Shown here in pieces: positions 25,001 to 35,600 of a stretch of DNA of 64,000 nt. This DNA is from Lineus longissimus (taxonomy: Eukaryota; Nemertea; Pilidiophora; Heteronemertea; Lineidae): the NCBI RefSeq assembly GCF_910592395.1, contig NC_088309.1:7256501-7320500 (forward strand), in the 5' to 3' direction. The notes below the pieces were generated by a model, which saw only the letters and a program-made list of their open reading frames with translations, searched no databases and was not told where the DNA came from. How positions within the stretch are numbered: position 1 is the first letter of the stretch; each line of letters opens with the position of its first letter. The position numbers were made by a program, and so were the translations under genes.

Positions 25001-27524
25001 TCGCCAGGGTAGTTTCGGTCATATTCCTTGCTAAAATATGGTTGTCCCTGACTATGAGGAGTGTTTTTTGGGGGATCTTGTTGAACTTTGTAACGATCAG
25101 ACCAAGTTGGAACAGTCCTCGTGAGCATGCTCAGAGTTGTAGTGGGTGGAGTTGCCGTAAGGGCGGTGACAGCACACGACACACTCGCCGTTCCTGGCAC
25201 TGAAGGAGGTGCATGATTAGAAATAGTTCTTGTGTGTCTCAGGTCTATTGGTGATGATCTTGTCTCCTTGGCTATGTCTTCCGCCTGCTTTGTGTTTGGA
25301 ACACGACTATTTTGCATATTTACAAACGGAGGCGTATAATGTCCAAAGTTGTAAAAGTTTGTGTGATGACCGTTACTGCTTGGGGGTGAAATATTCCGAC
25401 AGTACATGCCAGTTGAATTCCAGTATAGAGCCTCCTGGAATTCTGGTATTCCTGGTGGTGGTGGGAATCGACTTCTTTCCTGATGACATGGCGGATACTG
25501 TCCTTGCACACTGTAGCTTACGTCAGTCGTCATCCTGTTTCTGAGTGCGAAAGTACTACTAAAAGAGTGGTGGAAGAACTTATTACGTACAATTAGCTCT
25601 GCTTAATTCACTGCAAACTTGATCTCGTTGAGTACCACTGTCCATTTCACACCAAGCCGTCCATTTCACACCAAGCGGTGCATTCAAATGATGCCTTGGT
25701 TTGTGCACTGACTATTCAGCAGTCTTTTCCCGTCAATCTTGTTTTTTGCTCCTCCCTTGGAAATTCTGATCTGGAACTGAATGCCTTCCTGAGTTGGTTG
25801 ACATTTAGCACATTATTATCATTATGTAAGGTAATCACATTTTGGGCAAAACTGATTCTGAATCAGTTCTATTCTCGGGTGGGTCAGTCTTAATGTGGTT
25901 AGTGTTTCACTTAGAAATCACAATGGATTACACGGGTGAGCCAACTATACCCAGTGCTAAATGAGAAACTGATCCCCTAGATTTGTTTATGTATCAATGT
26001 CAATGATGTAACATGATTAAAGGATTTATGTTGGGTTTAAATGGTTCTTTCATTGACAATGCTTATGATATCAATCAATGACTGAATGATACCAGGGATT
26101 TTGTATCATGATATAACAGGTTGCTGCTTTCTTTTGTGTTCGTCTCTTTCACTTTCAATGAAAATTGTTGTCAGTTTTTTCTAATGTTGCCCTTTTACGG
26201 AAATTACTGTGTCCACTCAGTTAATTGAGCTTGGGGTCCACTTACTATTCATATCAACAGGAACCAATTTACATAGGAGATTGTTTCCTTTATCAACTAT
26301 AAGTGATGATAAGAATTAGGTAACTTTTTGACGATACATGTAGCTTAAGAATCACTTCTGAATATGATAATATTTTAGAAGGCCCAAGCTCACAATTACT
26401 TGAGTAGACACAGTATTATCATCAATTATTTGCTTTTGTTGCTTCTATTTTGTTCTTTTCTTTTCTTTTCGTTCAGTTCCTTTGTTTCTTTTCTTTTAGT
26501 TTTTCGAGGTTGGCAAGCGAGGAAAGATTTCAGAAAACAGCGACGCTCTGCAGTTATCATTCAAACGTTCTACAGACATTATGTCAAAATACAGGCCCGG
26601 ATACCAGCAAATAATGGCGAGCAAAATGAGGAGCATGATATCACAGAGAGTGTTACTCATCAATGTGACTTTCAAGAATCAGAATTGGGAAGAAACCAGG
26701 GCCAAGATGATCCCAAGTTGATAAAAACTGCTGAAACTAACTGCCTTACTGGTATGAACAGTGCGTCTGCTCCAGCATCAAGTAAATCTGTGCCTCAGTC
26801 GAAATTTCATGAACTTGTGGGTGGGAAATGTTCCATGTTGACTGTTGATTCGTTGATGCCTGCAGGTAAACATGGATTGCCTCCTTCAAAGGCACCTTTG
26901 GCCCAGGTTTTGGATGAAATGCGGATAGGTGGTGGACAGACGTATCCTAGGATTCCATATCTGGAGGGGATGGCTGGTTTGATATCAAAGAGACGCATGC
27001 CACGGGTAAGTGAAATCTTTATCATCGTTCAGACTCCTCAGGTTTCCGAGATCTGACCATTAGAATCTATCAACAAGTTTCAGCAGTTTTGGGAGGCGCA
27101 CCTGGCACCAGACGGATCAGAAAATGAAATAAGGAGCTGGCATGAAAGTGTCACAACCGTCTTTACATGCCCAGGATCAGTCACGTCCAGAACAGCTTGG
27201 AGCAATGGTATCATTTCCAAATTTTAAGAAAATCTTGAAGCAATGCTTTGGAAGCAATTGTACACAAAATGTGCATTTAAGAAGTGATGACATCAACCAA
27301 AGCGACAATGTTGATTAAATGAATTCACAATCTGAAGTTATGGTTATTCTGTCACTGATTGTCTCCTTTTGGAGTTCTTATTTGTGATATTTCACATGCT
27401 TCAGGTTCCCATCAAGTTCCACACAAGAGCCAACACGATCCTGAAGAATGCTCATCTCATATCACAGAGGGAGTTCTCCTGTAGTCTCACTGACTGCTTG
27501 TCCAATTACGATGAAGTCGATTGA
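16056..27524 (+). CDS. MYO19: Unconventional myosin XIX
   Basis: Actin motor of the mitochondrial outer membrane. Exons: 16056..16152, 16522..16655, 16994..17107, 17416..17542, 17805..17874, 18085..18187, 18575..18760, 19057..19144, 19262..19516, 19849..20081, 20460..20639, 20776..20904, 21101..21279, 21459..21682, 21768..21901, 22450..22579, 26500..27005, about 27084..27205, 27405..27524. Motor hallmarks: P-loop GESGAGK|T (split by an intron), switch [10 protein letters not shown], switch [27 protein letters not shown], and [13 protein letters not shown] motifs follow; IQ2 (RIQA|FFRGWQAR) is divided by a 3.9-kb intron. The tail ends in VPIKFHTR...LKNAHLISQ, like the human MyMOMA region. The junction between the last two exons is unresolved: the obvious donor at 27206 is phase 1, while the last exon needs phase 0. 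This means an atypical donor or an unseen microexon. A large insertion at exon 14 carries a KEN motif and two TPKK sites. Confidence 0.93.
18388..18421. repeat. Short tandem repeat, 10-base unit
   Basis: 'catgtaggta' and close variants repeat in an intron of MYO19. Confidence 0.7.
23878..25533 (-). CDS. Intronless TALE-class homeobox protein nested in a MYO19 intron
   Basis: A single open frame of 551 codons, antisense to its host gene. Residues about 431-492 form a TALE homeodomain: the PYP tripeptide of the three-residue loop extension is in [11 protein letters not shown], and the recognition helix reads [16 protein letters not shown], with W48, F49, N51 and R53 present. A basic, Ser-rich stretch ([12 protein letters not shown]) just before it is a likely nuclear signal. 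After the homeodomain comes a charged block ([16 protein letters not shown] ... [12 protein letters not shown]). Residues 1-420 are Ser/Pro/Asn/Gln-rich and probably disordered. The [12 protein letters not shown] end of the homeodomain resembles the expanded lophotrochozoan TALE group (SPILE), which acts in early spiralian embryos. That assignment is from memory of the family and needs a tree. It does not look like Meis, Pbx, Tgif, Irx or Mkx. Confidence 0.9.
   Translation of the reverse strand: MTTDVSYSVQGQYPPCHQERSRFPPPPGIPEFQEALYWNSTGMYCRNISPPSSNGHHTNFYNFGHYTPPFVNMQNSRVPNTKQAEDIAKETRSSPIDLRHTRTISNHAPPSVPGTASVSCAVTALTATPPTTTLSMLTRTVPTWSDRYKVQQDPPKNTPHSQGQPYFSKEYDRNYPGDHPQNIWQPMYPPNRMSPNERRLSPPLLCSISIQKSPNNDKCCEASNGRVTPPYNGDKDSRRSSLSPLFGTKQADMAIVDSVMYNMARNSNPAYQSQTVGSYSHSMVCSSATAGAKMSTSNIVYGGKATGPGTYQGNFIQPQYHGQAQFNTRVSPKENIVNSRHSAVLQLSQLSDTQSRSPPMAGNTSFNTSDISIPSDYENVEIRLLSSPDSLLGSLNQSVTANQVTSTNETERVCSRKRRRSSSSSRDQSKPKNRPLPQHAVDIMLKWYEKHLDDPYPSREQIQVMADAGEIAYVQVRSWFANKRNRSKNTRITNHRKMFKNELSSICRDWMKEGSCDTPNTKKVVDRIIGLIAQNSGQRGKSSNAKFPVTV
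25634..25676. repeat. Two-copy direct repeat upstream of the TALE gene
   Basis: 'gtccatttcacaccaagc' occurs twice back to back, about 110 bases upstream of the TALE start codon. Confidence 0.7.
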
Positions 27525-29663
27525 AGGTGAAAGTGACATGGAAAAGCTGCTGTTTTTGCTAATATATGTGAAAATAATAGATGTAATGTGAAAAACTGGT
27601 AAAAAGAAATGTGTTCATTAAAAAATCAGATCCTGCATTTATTCTCATACACCCAAGAAGTTATTAGCTCGTGACATCTTTCTATTTTTAAATGACTGCT
27701 TAATTCATGCCATAAACTATAATGGACTTTATATTTTGTAAGCATTTACTAATACCATTTTTACTCTGTAATCAGGGACCAAGTGTATATTTGTATAAGA
27801 AGTTTTGTATGCCATTTTGTACAAGTAGTTTAATGACTCTGTCAGTATTTGTGCATCCATGTCTGTTTGTCGAGGGCCTTTTCCATTTACTCCATATCCA
27901 AATACCCATTAAAGGCTCATTTTGAATTGAGGTAAATATGTAGAGGCATATCAGATAAGACAATCTTTATTCATGTCAATCCTCACACTACATGTACATC
28001 GTAAAGAAGAAGAACTGTACATGAATTTTTAAATAAATGCAAACTTATTAAACTTGAAACTGTCTTGTTTTCAACGATGTTGCAACTTGAGGAAAATGGG
28101 CGGCTGTTGTCCCAAAACGAAAAGACCTACAAGGAAAGTAAATGTGTTTCTTGTATACGAAACTGTAGCACTCTGTTCAGCCTCCACTGGCTGTCTCATC
28201 TAGATCCTCCAGTCGAGTTGTTTTGTGCTGGACATTGAATGCTGGAGCCCAAAATATACCACATTCTCCATACTTCATACAGATCACAATGGGTTTAGAT
28301 GAGCTGTCTTCACCATTTCTATACGGATCACCACGTCCCAATAAGTATTGTCTGCTTTACCGTCACATCATGAAGCAGGATTGCAGTTCTTCTAATGCCC
28401 GAGACACGACTCCTCCACATTCACAGATGACCACCCCCTGGTCATCTTCCACGTTCATCAAGACAAACTGGTCCCAAAGATTTGATGTCTCCTTCATATC
28501 AATAAGATCACCTTGTGCTAGGTAGCTGTCTTCACCTCAACTTGCAGACCACGATACCTTAGACTTGTGTTTTCTCCACAGACCACCATGTCCCCAAGAC
28601 ATGCGCCTTTTCCACATTCATCAAGACAAGTTGTCCAAAAGATTTTGATGTCTTCTTCATATGAATAAAAAAGTGCTTCTGAGAATCCTTTTTCTCGATA
28701 TGACCACATTACAGAGCATGATACCAGAGACCTATGTGGTATCCTCTGTCATGCGCAATGTCTTGTCCCTAGACAAGCTGTCTTTTCTGTGTCCTCAAGA
28801 CATGTTATCTTCCTTATGTCTCAAAAACATGCATACCTTTGTGATCACCACAGCCTTCCAATAAATGATCTAAGGGGCTGTCCATAAGAAACATAGTCAC
28901 TGAGAGGGGTTAGTATGGGATGCATACAGGGGGAAGGCGATCTAACCCCAAAGCAAGGGATGGAGACCATTTTTGTGGCGAGGACCTTTCCAGGCATCTT
29001 GACCAATGTAATGACATTTCCCAGCTTCCAGACAACATGGAGGGTACAGAGGGAATACTGCTTGAAGTTCAGTATGCTTTCAGGGAGTGTTGTCTGTGTC
29101 ACCATCTTGCCATATTCTCGAAATAACATCACACTTATGACCTTGTGGCATATGTGCCACTCACAAAATTCATCACTGGTCATTACGCACTACCTGTATT
29201 CACTGTAGAATGATGCATATGCGTACAAATGGTTACGGCCAGAGCACACAAGGTGTGTTCAGGATCCGTAAATCATTGCTCAGGTACTTATATGTATGCA
29301 CTTTATGGATGGCCCCTTATGGACTTGGGCTTATTAATGACATTGTCACATCCAATGTCGCCAATAGAAAACATACTGGAATGGGATATGAACATAGCCA
29401 AGAAAATAAGAAAACAATGGTGTGCCATAAAAATTGTATTTGTCATTCTTCACAAATTGGTTTCAAATTATTTTGAAGCTTGTGATATTTTCTCTGAGAT
29501 GCACATGGGTGTCGATACAAATGGATGGAAATGTTTCCTTGATTGGGTAAGCCACACATCACAAATACTAAATGCAATTCCGGACAGTGATGTAGCTTTA
29601 AATTCAAAGTCGCTATGTGGGTGCCAATGCTGCTTCAGTGAGACAGCATTGAATCCAAAGTCA
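27525..29663. other. Convergent spacer between MYO19 and DIS3L
   Basis: Contains the MYO19 3' UTR (AATAAA near 28032), a diverged tandem duplication at 28.44-28.68 kb, and many small open frames on both strands. None matches a family I know. At 28.87 kb a 'ggggctgtccataa' motif resembles ends of DNA-transposon debris. Confidence 0.6.
28436..28680. repeat. Diverged tandem duplication, about 160-base offset
   Basis: 'ttccacgttcatcaagacaa...aaagatttgatgtct' near 28.45 kb recurs as 'ttccacattcatcaagacaa...aaagattttgatgtct' near 28.61 kb, each followed by 'ccttcatat' or 'cttcatatg'. On the - strand both copies give related, Cys-rich open stretches, but the two frames do not join. Confidence 0.7.
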
Positions 29664-29695
29664 CTATGTGGGTGCCAATGCTGCTTCCTTTAAAG
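29601..29695. repeat. Tandem duplication of the DIS3L coding end, 51-base unit
   Basis: The unit 'caaagtcrctatgtgggtg..' occurs at 29601 and 29652. On the DIS3L strand the duplicated part is the end of the last exon, including codons for EAALAPT and the TAG stop. Because 51 is 17 codons, the second, downstream copy is in the same frame. Confidence 0.85.
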
Positions 29696-32600
29696 ACTCC
29701 ACTAATGTATAAAGGCTCTTTGTTTCGTCACTTTGTCCATAGAGCGTCTTGAGTTGGTTGAAGTTTTCACCAAGATCCAAGTCTTGCTCCTGTGAGTATT
29801 TCACATCAATGGATTGTGTCACTTCCTGTAAGAAATGAACATACGTAGTATAGGTGATGTGAAACTGATATACATGTAACTGAAAATGATTTTCAGAAGC
29901 ATTTCTCTCAAAAAATACCATCACCATTGCATGGAATAGGGATAAGCTTATCACCATGATAGGGACTACATGCTCATTGGGCACCCCTATTATCCAAATC
30001 AACATTCCAACTCTATTGTATTCCACTAAAATGGAACCAAACGGACAACTGGCAATGAGTGTTCTGTCCACGACACTGGGTGTTGTTGATAAAACAAGTC
30101 CCAGAGGTCAAACTTTACAGACCTTAACAATATCTGTCTTGATCGCAGTGGATTCTTTTCCCTTGCTGCCTTTAGGTCCACATCTGTTCGACACTAACTC
30201 CAGGCTTACTGAACAAGCATGTGCGTGGGAGTCACGGAGAACAATCCTGACCTGAAACAATTGTAAACCTTTGAATTAAACAAGCGTAAGTCTTTCTATG
30301 GTCTCTGATGGTAGCCGCATATAAAGTTGTCAACATCATCAACATCATCATCTTCTTTACAGAGTAGCTTTTTTGGGAGATTTTGCTGAAAATGCACCCC
30401 ATGAAATCACAACCTACACATGCAAACCATGTTGTCAACAAATAAACACTACAGTTTTTGCTTAAGCATACCTGAGGAAAGCGAAATCCACTTACCACCA
30501 CATGATCAAATAGTCTGTAAGTCTGTGATCCAAAGCTGCAGTTGACTGCTATCCTGTCCTCTTCCCTGACCAGATTGCCACCAGTCCTTTCAATCGTTCC
30601 ATCTCTGGTCAGATACACAACTTGACCCGATTTGTCTTTGAGGTAGACGGGACCCTTCATGCCATACCGTGGTATAAAGACGATCATTCCGTTTGCCTTG
30701 ATTTGGTAAACAACACCTTCGACCTTGAGACACTCGTCGTCAGGGTCTCGATTCTTGAAGAAGAGCGCCTGGAAGAGTTCTTGTGATGATTTCTGGGCAT
30801 GCTGGGAAGCCTAACGAGAAGAAAGGACAGAAGAAGGATAAAGCAGGTAGTGAAGCCCCATTTGAACACATATTAGTATTTCTTAACTTGTTACCACTTT
30901 CCATCAAACTACGAATGTAAGTAACGTTGTAGACAAAATATAACAGACTGAACCATGACTTACCCTATGTTTTGTGTTGATATGCTGGCTCAGACTGTCG
31001 AGTTCCATGTTGCTAGGCAACACTGATTCCTGTTCACCAACGGCAGACAACAACAGCCGGTGTACCTGTAAACAAATTTGAACAGAAATTGAGTGGAGAT
31101 CAACAAGGAGATATTAAGAGGCTCTAAAACTCTATGACACATCCCTTTGTGATCATCTCTCTATTATGGACACTAGTTTTGGTCCCAAATTGGTTGATTC
31201 TATTCAATTTGATCTCTCTAATCAGGACACCTCCCTATTAAGGACAGCACTAGTCAGTCCCGAAGGTGTCCTTAATAAAGAGGTTCTACTGAACTAGAAT
31301 CTACTGTTTAACATTTGTTAAATATGCGACAATTATAATTCCATGCGCCAGTACTGGTGCAACAAACTTACGATAATATCGGCATATCGCCTGATGGGGG
31401 AGGTGAAGTGGGTGTATCTGTCCAATGCAAGGCCATAATGGAAGAAGTGATCCCTTTGGAGAGAACCAGTGGAGAAATACAGAGCATTGGACATGGCCTG
31501 GGTGGCTAGTGATCTGAGCAACTGAAAAAAAGAAAGATGCACAATGAGTTCAGGCCTATACATTGGGCGACGTTCACAAAAACATTCAGCCCACTCAACT
31601 TTTATCAACTGAGGAACCAACCTATGTAGGGTTTTAATGATATTAAAGAATTGTATTTGCATACCGGTTATAACTTTTCTTTAGAGCACATGCAAAATGT
31701 CTCCAATATGTGAGATCCAAATATGTTCACTGTTGCCCATCTTTTTTATCTTGATCTTAAACGTCCTCAGTTTCCATTATGGAATGCCATTTCAATCTCA
31801 CTCTGATCCTCAACCTATGGTGAGAGGAGCTATTAAAGCCAGCAGGAATACACGCCCATGCTGAGGCAGAATGTTCTGGTCCAGTCTTTGAGATGTAATC
31901 CCTTCATCACTCCAGTACTTGCCTTATTAATGACAGGGTCGCCCGGTACGTCGGATCTATCAAGGGATTCAGCCAAAGCTTTGTTTGAACTTGTATCAAT
32001 TGTAAACCCTTTTGATTTTGCACAGTTGACTAGGGCTGTGAACTGTTCTTGTCTCGGTGGGGGATGATGTCGAAGGAGGGCCTGGGTGGGGTAGGCCTCA
32101 GATATTTTCCTGGCCACCCAGTGATTGGCATAAATCATGCATTCTGCTATTGTTTCATGGATTTCTAATGGCTGAAATTAAAAAACACAAAAATTTAAAG
32201 TCAAACTCTTGGAAAGAAAGCAAAATTTTATTTGGTAAAGAATTAAACACTCAAAAAATTTGTAATTGTATCCCCTATTAGGCGTGCAAATTAAAGAGGT
32301 TTGAGTACCTTTTTTGGCACGAGGTCTTCAATGTTCTTGGAGTCGTCTAACTGAACTTGAACTTCTACTCCTTCCAGCTCAATTCCACCTCCGGACACTC
32401 GACGGGCTTTGAAATTTCGGGCAATTTTCATCAACATATTAACAGCTTGGCGTAGTTCATATAACCTGGAATAGTCAGATAAGTTTGAGAAAATGTCAAA
32501 ATTAATTTTGTATTTCTTTGAAATGTTACACAGAGATTCTGAGCCACTGGCCCACAGCCACTCCTAGATTTCCAATTAGTTTGATTCAAGTCAGTTTAGA

Positions 32601-35600
32601 AACAACTGTACCTTTGACACACTTCTACTTCACCACATGACTGCAACTCCAGGATATTTTCTACCAGTTCTTTATCAATGGCCCCATCATGCATTGCTTG
32701 AGCTATCTGGAATTATGAAACGTTTCGAATAAATCCTTAGTTTGGAAAAGATCTTCATCACCAGTGTTTTTAGCTATCCAACACAATCTTCCCTAACACT
32801 GACAGGGTCCGAGCTACACGTAGTTCATCCATCCAGAGAGTCAAATATTCTGAAATATGGACATTCACTGTGTCAAATCTCCGTTACTATTATTGCAATT
32901 TTAAGTAAGACAAAATTTGCAATATTGGATTCAGGGTTAGCAAACTCTTGATGTCATCAATAGGTAATTCATCCTGGGTGGCTCTGGCTCTACACAGTAC
33001 TTTTGTCATTTTCTGTCAAGCCAGTTTCCCCCTTCTATCGCTTCTTTGGTCAGAAGCTTTTATACTATCATGGACTTACCTCATAGAACAACTTGTACTT
33101 CGATCGTATAACAGTCCTCCCATACCAGACATCAACAACTTCATAGTTTTCATCAAGGTCCCATATCACACTGACAGCATATCTGAAAGAAGACCAAGAA
33201 TGTTCTTCATACATGGTGACCTTTAACAAACTAAGAAGGACAGCCAGATCAACCAACAACATGAAAGCCACAAGATTTGGAAGCGTACTTATTACAAGAA
33301 GTTATTGCTCAGCTGTGTTAAAAATGAGATGTACATTACATGTATGCATTGATAGTAGAAGAGATCTACTTCAGTTCCTTTGCTTTCTTCCCTGTCCGTG
33401 CTGGCCAAACATGTGGTGGGATTATCATAATCCCAGTCTCCACAGCAATTCACTGGGGAGTCATTCAGCAGCCACAAGGTTACAAGACCATTGAGGGACT
33501 GAGCAGCAATTGGGCCTAGGTCAAATCTGACCATGCTGGGTTTCAAATAAGTTCTGTGGCAAAAATATGTAGAACAAAGTGAGGAAAAAAGGTCACCTGT
33601 CGACTCCAGACACAAGGGAGCAGAGATCAGCACTGAGGATGGGTGGGAGCATGTCGTATCGTCGGTCAGCTAGATAGACTGTAGTAGAGCGAGACTGTGC
33701 CTCGAGATCCGTGAGAGAATTTGGTTTAACGAAGTATGTGACGTCTGCTATGTGAACACCAAGTTCTGTGTGACCATTAGGTAGTTTTCTAGAAGAATGA
33801 AGAATGGACCAGTAGATCACTCAAAACACACCAGAATAATTAATGATATATCATTTTGGATGGTGGAAACTGTCTCGGGGCTAAACAACTTATTGGTACA
33901 CTCGAAAAAATTTTGCAGAACGTTTGAGCAAATTTGAGGAATGCATGGTTCTCTACAGCTTTAGTTGGGGACACTCTATAAACAGAGAAAACAAGGAAAC
34001 CAACTCTTGCTTTTGATGTGTTACCTTACAGATAATGTATCATCTACATCCTCACATCCCTTTGGATCTATGCTAAACACGAGATGTGACTGTCTGAGGT
34101 CCCTTCGCCGCCCTATCTCCTCTTGTTCCATAATCCATGGTTTCTCTTCTGTGTTCACTGGAAGCTCTTTCAACTGCAGAATAGATAAAATTGATAAATC
34201 TCAGCAAGATGCATATTATGTAATTTTCATCACAATTACCCACATTATAAGTTCTTATTTTCATTTCCCCTCTCCCTTATAGTTTTCCGCTTGAAAGGTT
34301 TGTGGCCTTTTTCCCAAAATCTTGACAATACAGGGCCAGGCAAAGCTACATCGCAAGCCACAACAAAACTTATTGACAACTAGAGTTATGGGAGAACTGC
34401 TGAAGTACAATTGATTTATAGCATGAATTCAGAAGTCTCAGGGTTTACATGTATACCAACCTGGCCTTCAGAAAACGGACGAACTGCAATCTCTTTTTCA
34501 ATAAGAAGGCAACTGATCTCTGTTTCCAGGTCACCGATAGGTCCAAGACTTTTGACAAAGTGGCCATTTGGATACTGCGAATCCACTTCCCATGAATCGA
34601 TTCTCACCAGAATCCTGTAGAGATAGATTAGTCTGATTACACTTCAAATACTCCATTTGATTCAGTAATAACTTTAACTGTACAAAGAAGACATTTTCAC
34701 TAATCAAAGAAATTAACGGCAGCAAAATAACTGAAGCCGGTATTCTGAGTTCACAGTAAATCACTAAGATTTATGTAGAGGTAAAATATCACCTGTGATC
34801 TTTTAAGGATTCTGCTTGGCGTGTGCTGATTCGAATCTTTGGTATTCTATAATCCCAAGGTAAAACAAGCACCTTCCCACCTCGCCTCGTTGACTTCTCC
34901 GATTCCTTTTCTTCGACAAATGATGCCACATAATCCCGCCAGTTCCTCTGAAGGACTCCCACAACACGGCCACTTGGCATGGTATTGCTTTTTAGTGCAT
35001 CCACATCATCTTGGCTTTCTGAAAGAAGAGGTGTCCCGATTCTAGTGTGTCATTTATCAAACATACTACATCAGGATCCGGCAAGAAAAATTCTCTTTCA
35101 CAGTTACCTTCAACTATGTCCTTTAGCGCATTGGACCTTCCTTTCCATTCAGCTTTTGGAAGCAACTCAACTACAACCACATCACCATGGACACTGCGAT
35201 TCCTGCATGCTTGGCCCGAGATAAGAATATCAGAGGAGTATCCACCCAATTTCGCATCAGACCTACGTAAAACGATGATAGTCATGATAATAATGATAAT
35301 GATATAGTAATTTAAGAAAGCTGTTTTTTATGACTGATCCATCAACGGACCCAGCAGGCTAGTGTTTGGCAATTACATGTACCATCTAGTGTTCAAAATG
35401 GCTCTTGAAAACTTCTATTCAAGGAACATTACAACACAGTGTTTCAACAGTCCAATCACATAAGAGCACTTTATTATTTTGTGACTACATGCATTACACT
35501 ATCATATTACTTACCCAAGACTTTGCATGAATGCTTCCTGTTGTGCATTGTACTTGTCTACTCTCAGAATGCCTTTAAAAAGATGGCCGCTTTTGATGCC

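Noticed and set aside
24511-25544. Overlapping open frames on both strands inside the TALE gene
   Set aside because: They are shadows of the 551-codon homeobox frame, which alone has an intact domain.
28223-29693. Several + strand open frames of 90-150 codons between MYO19 and DIS3L
   Set aside because: No family match, mutually overlapping, and the last one runs into the DIS3L coding end on the other strand.
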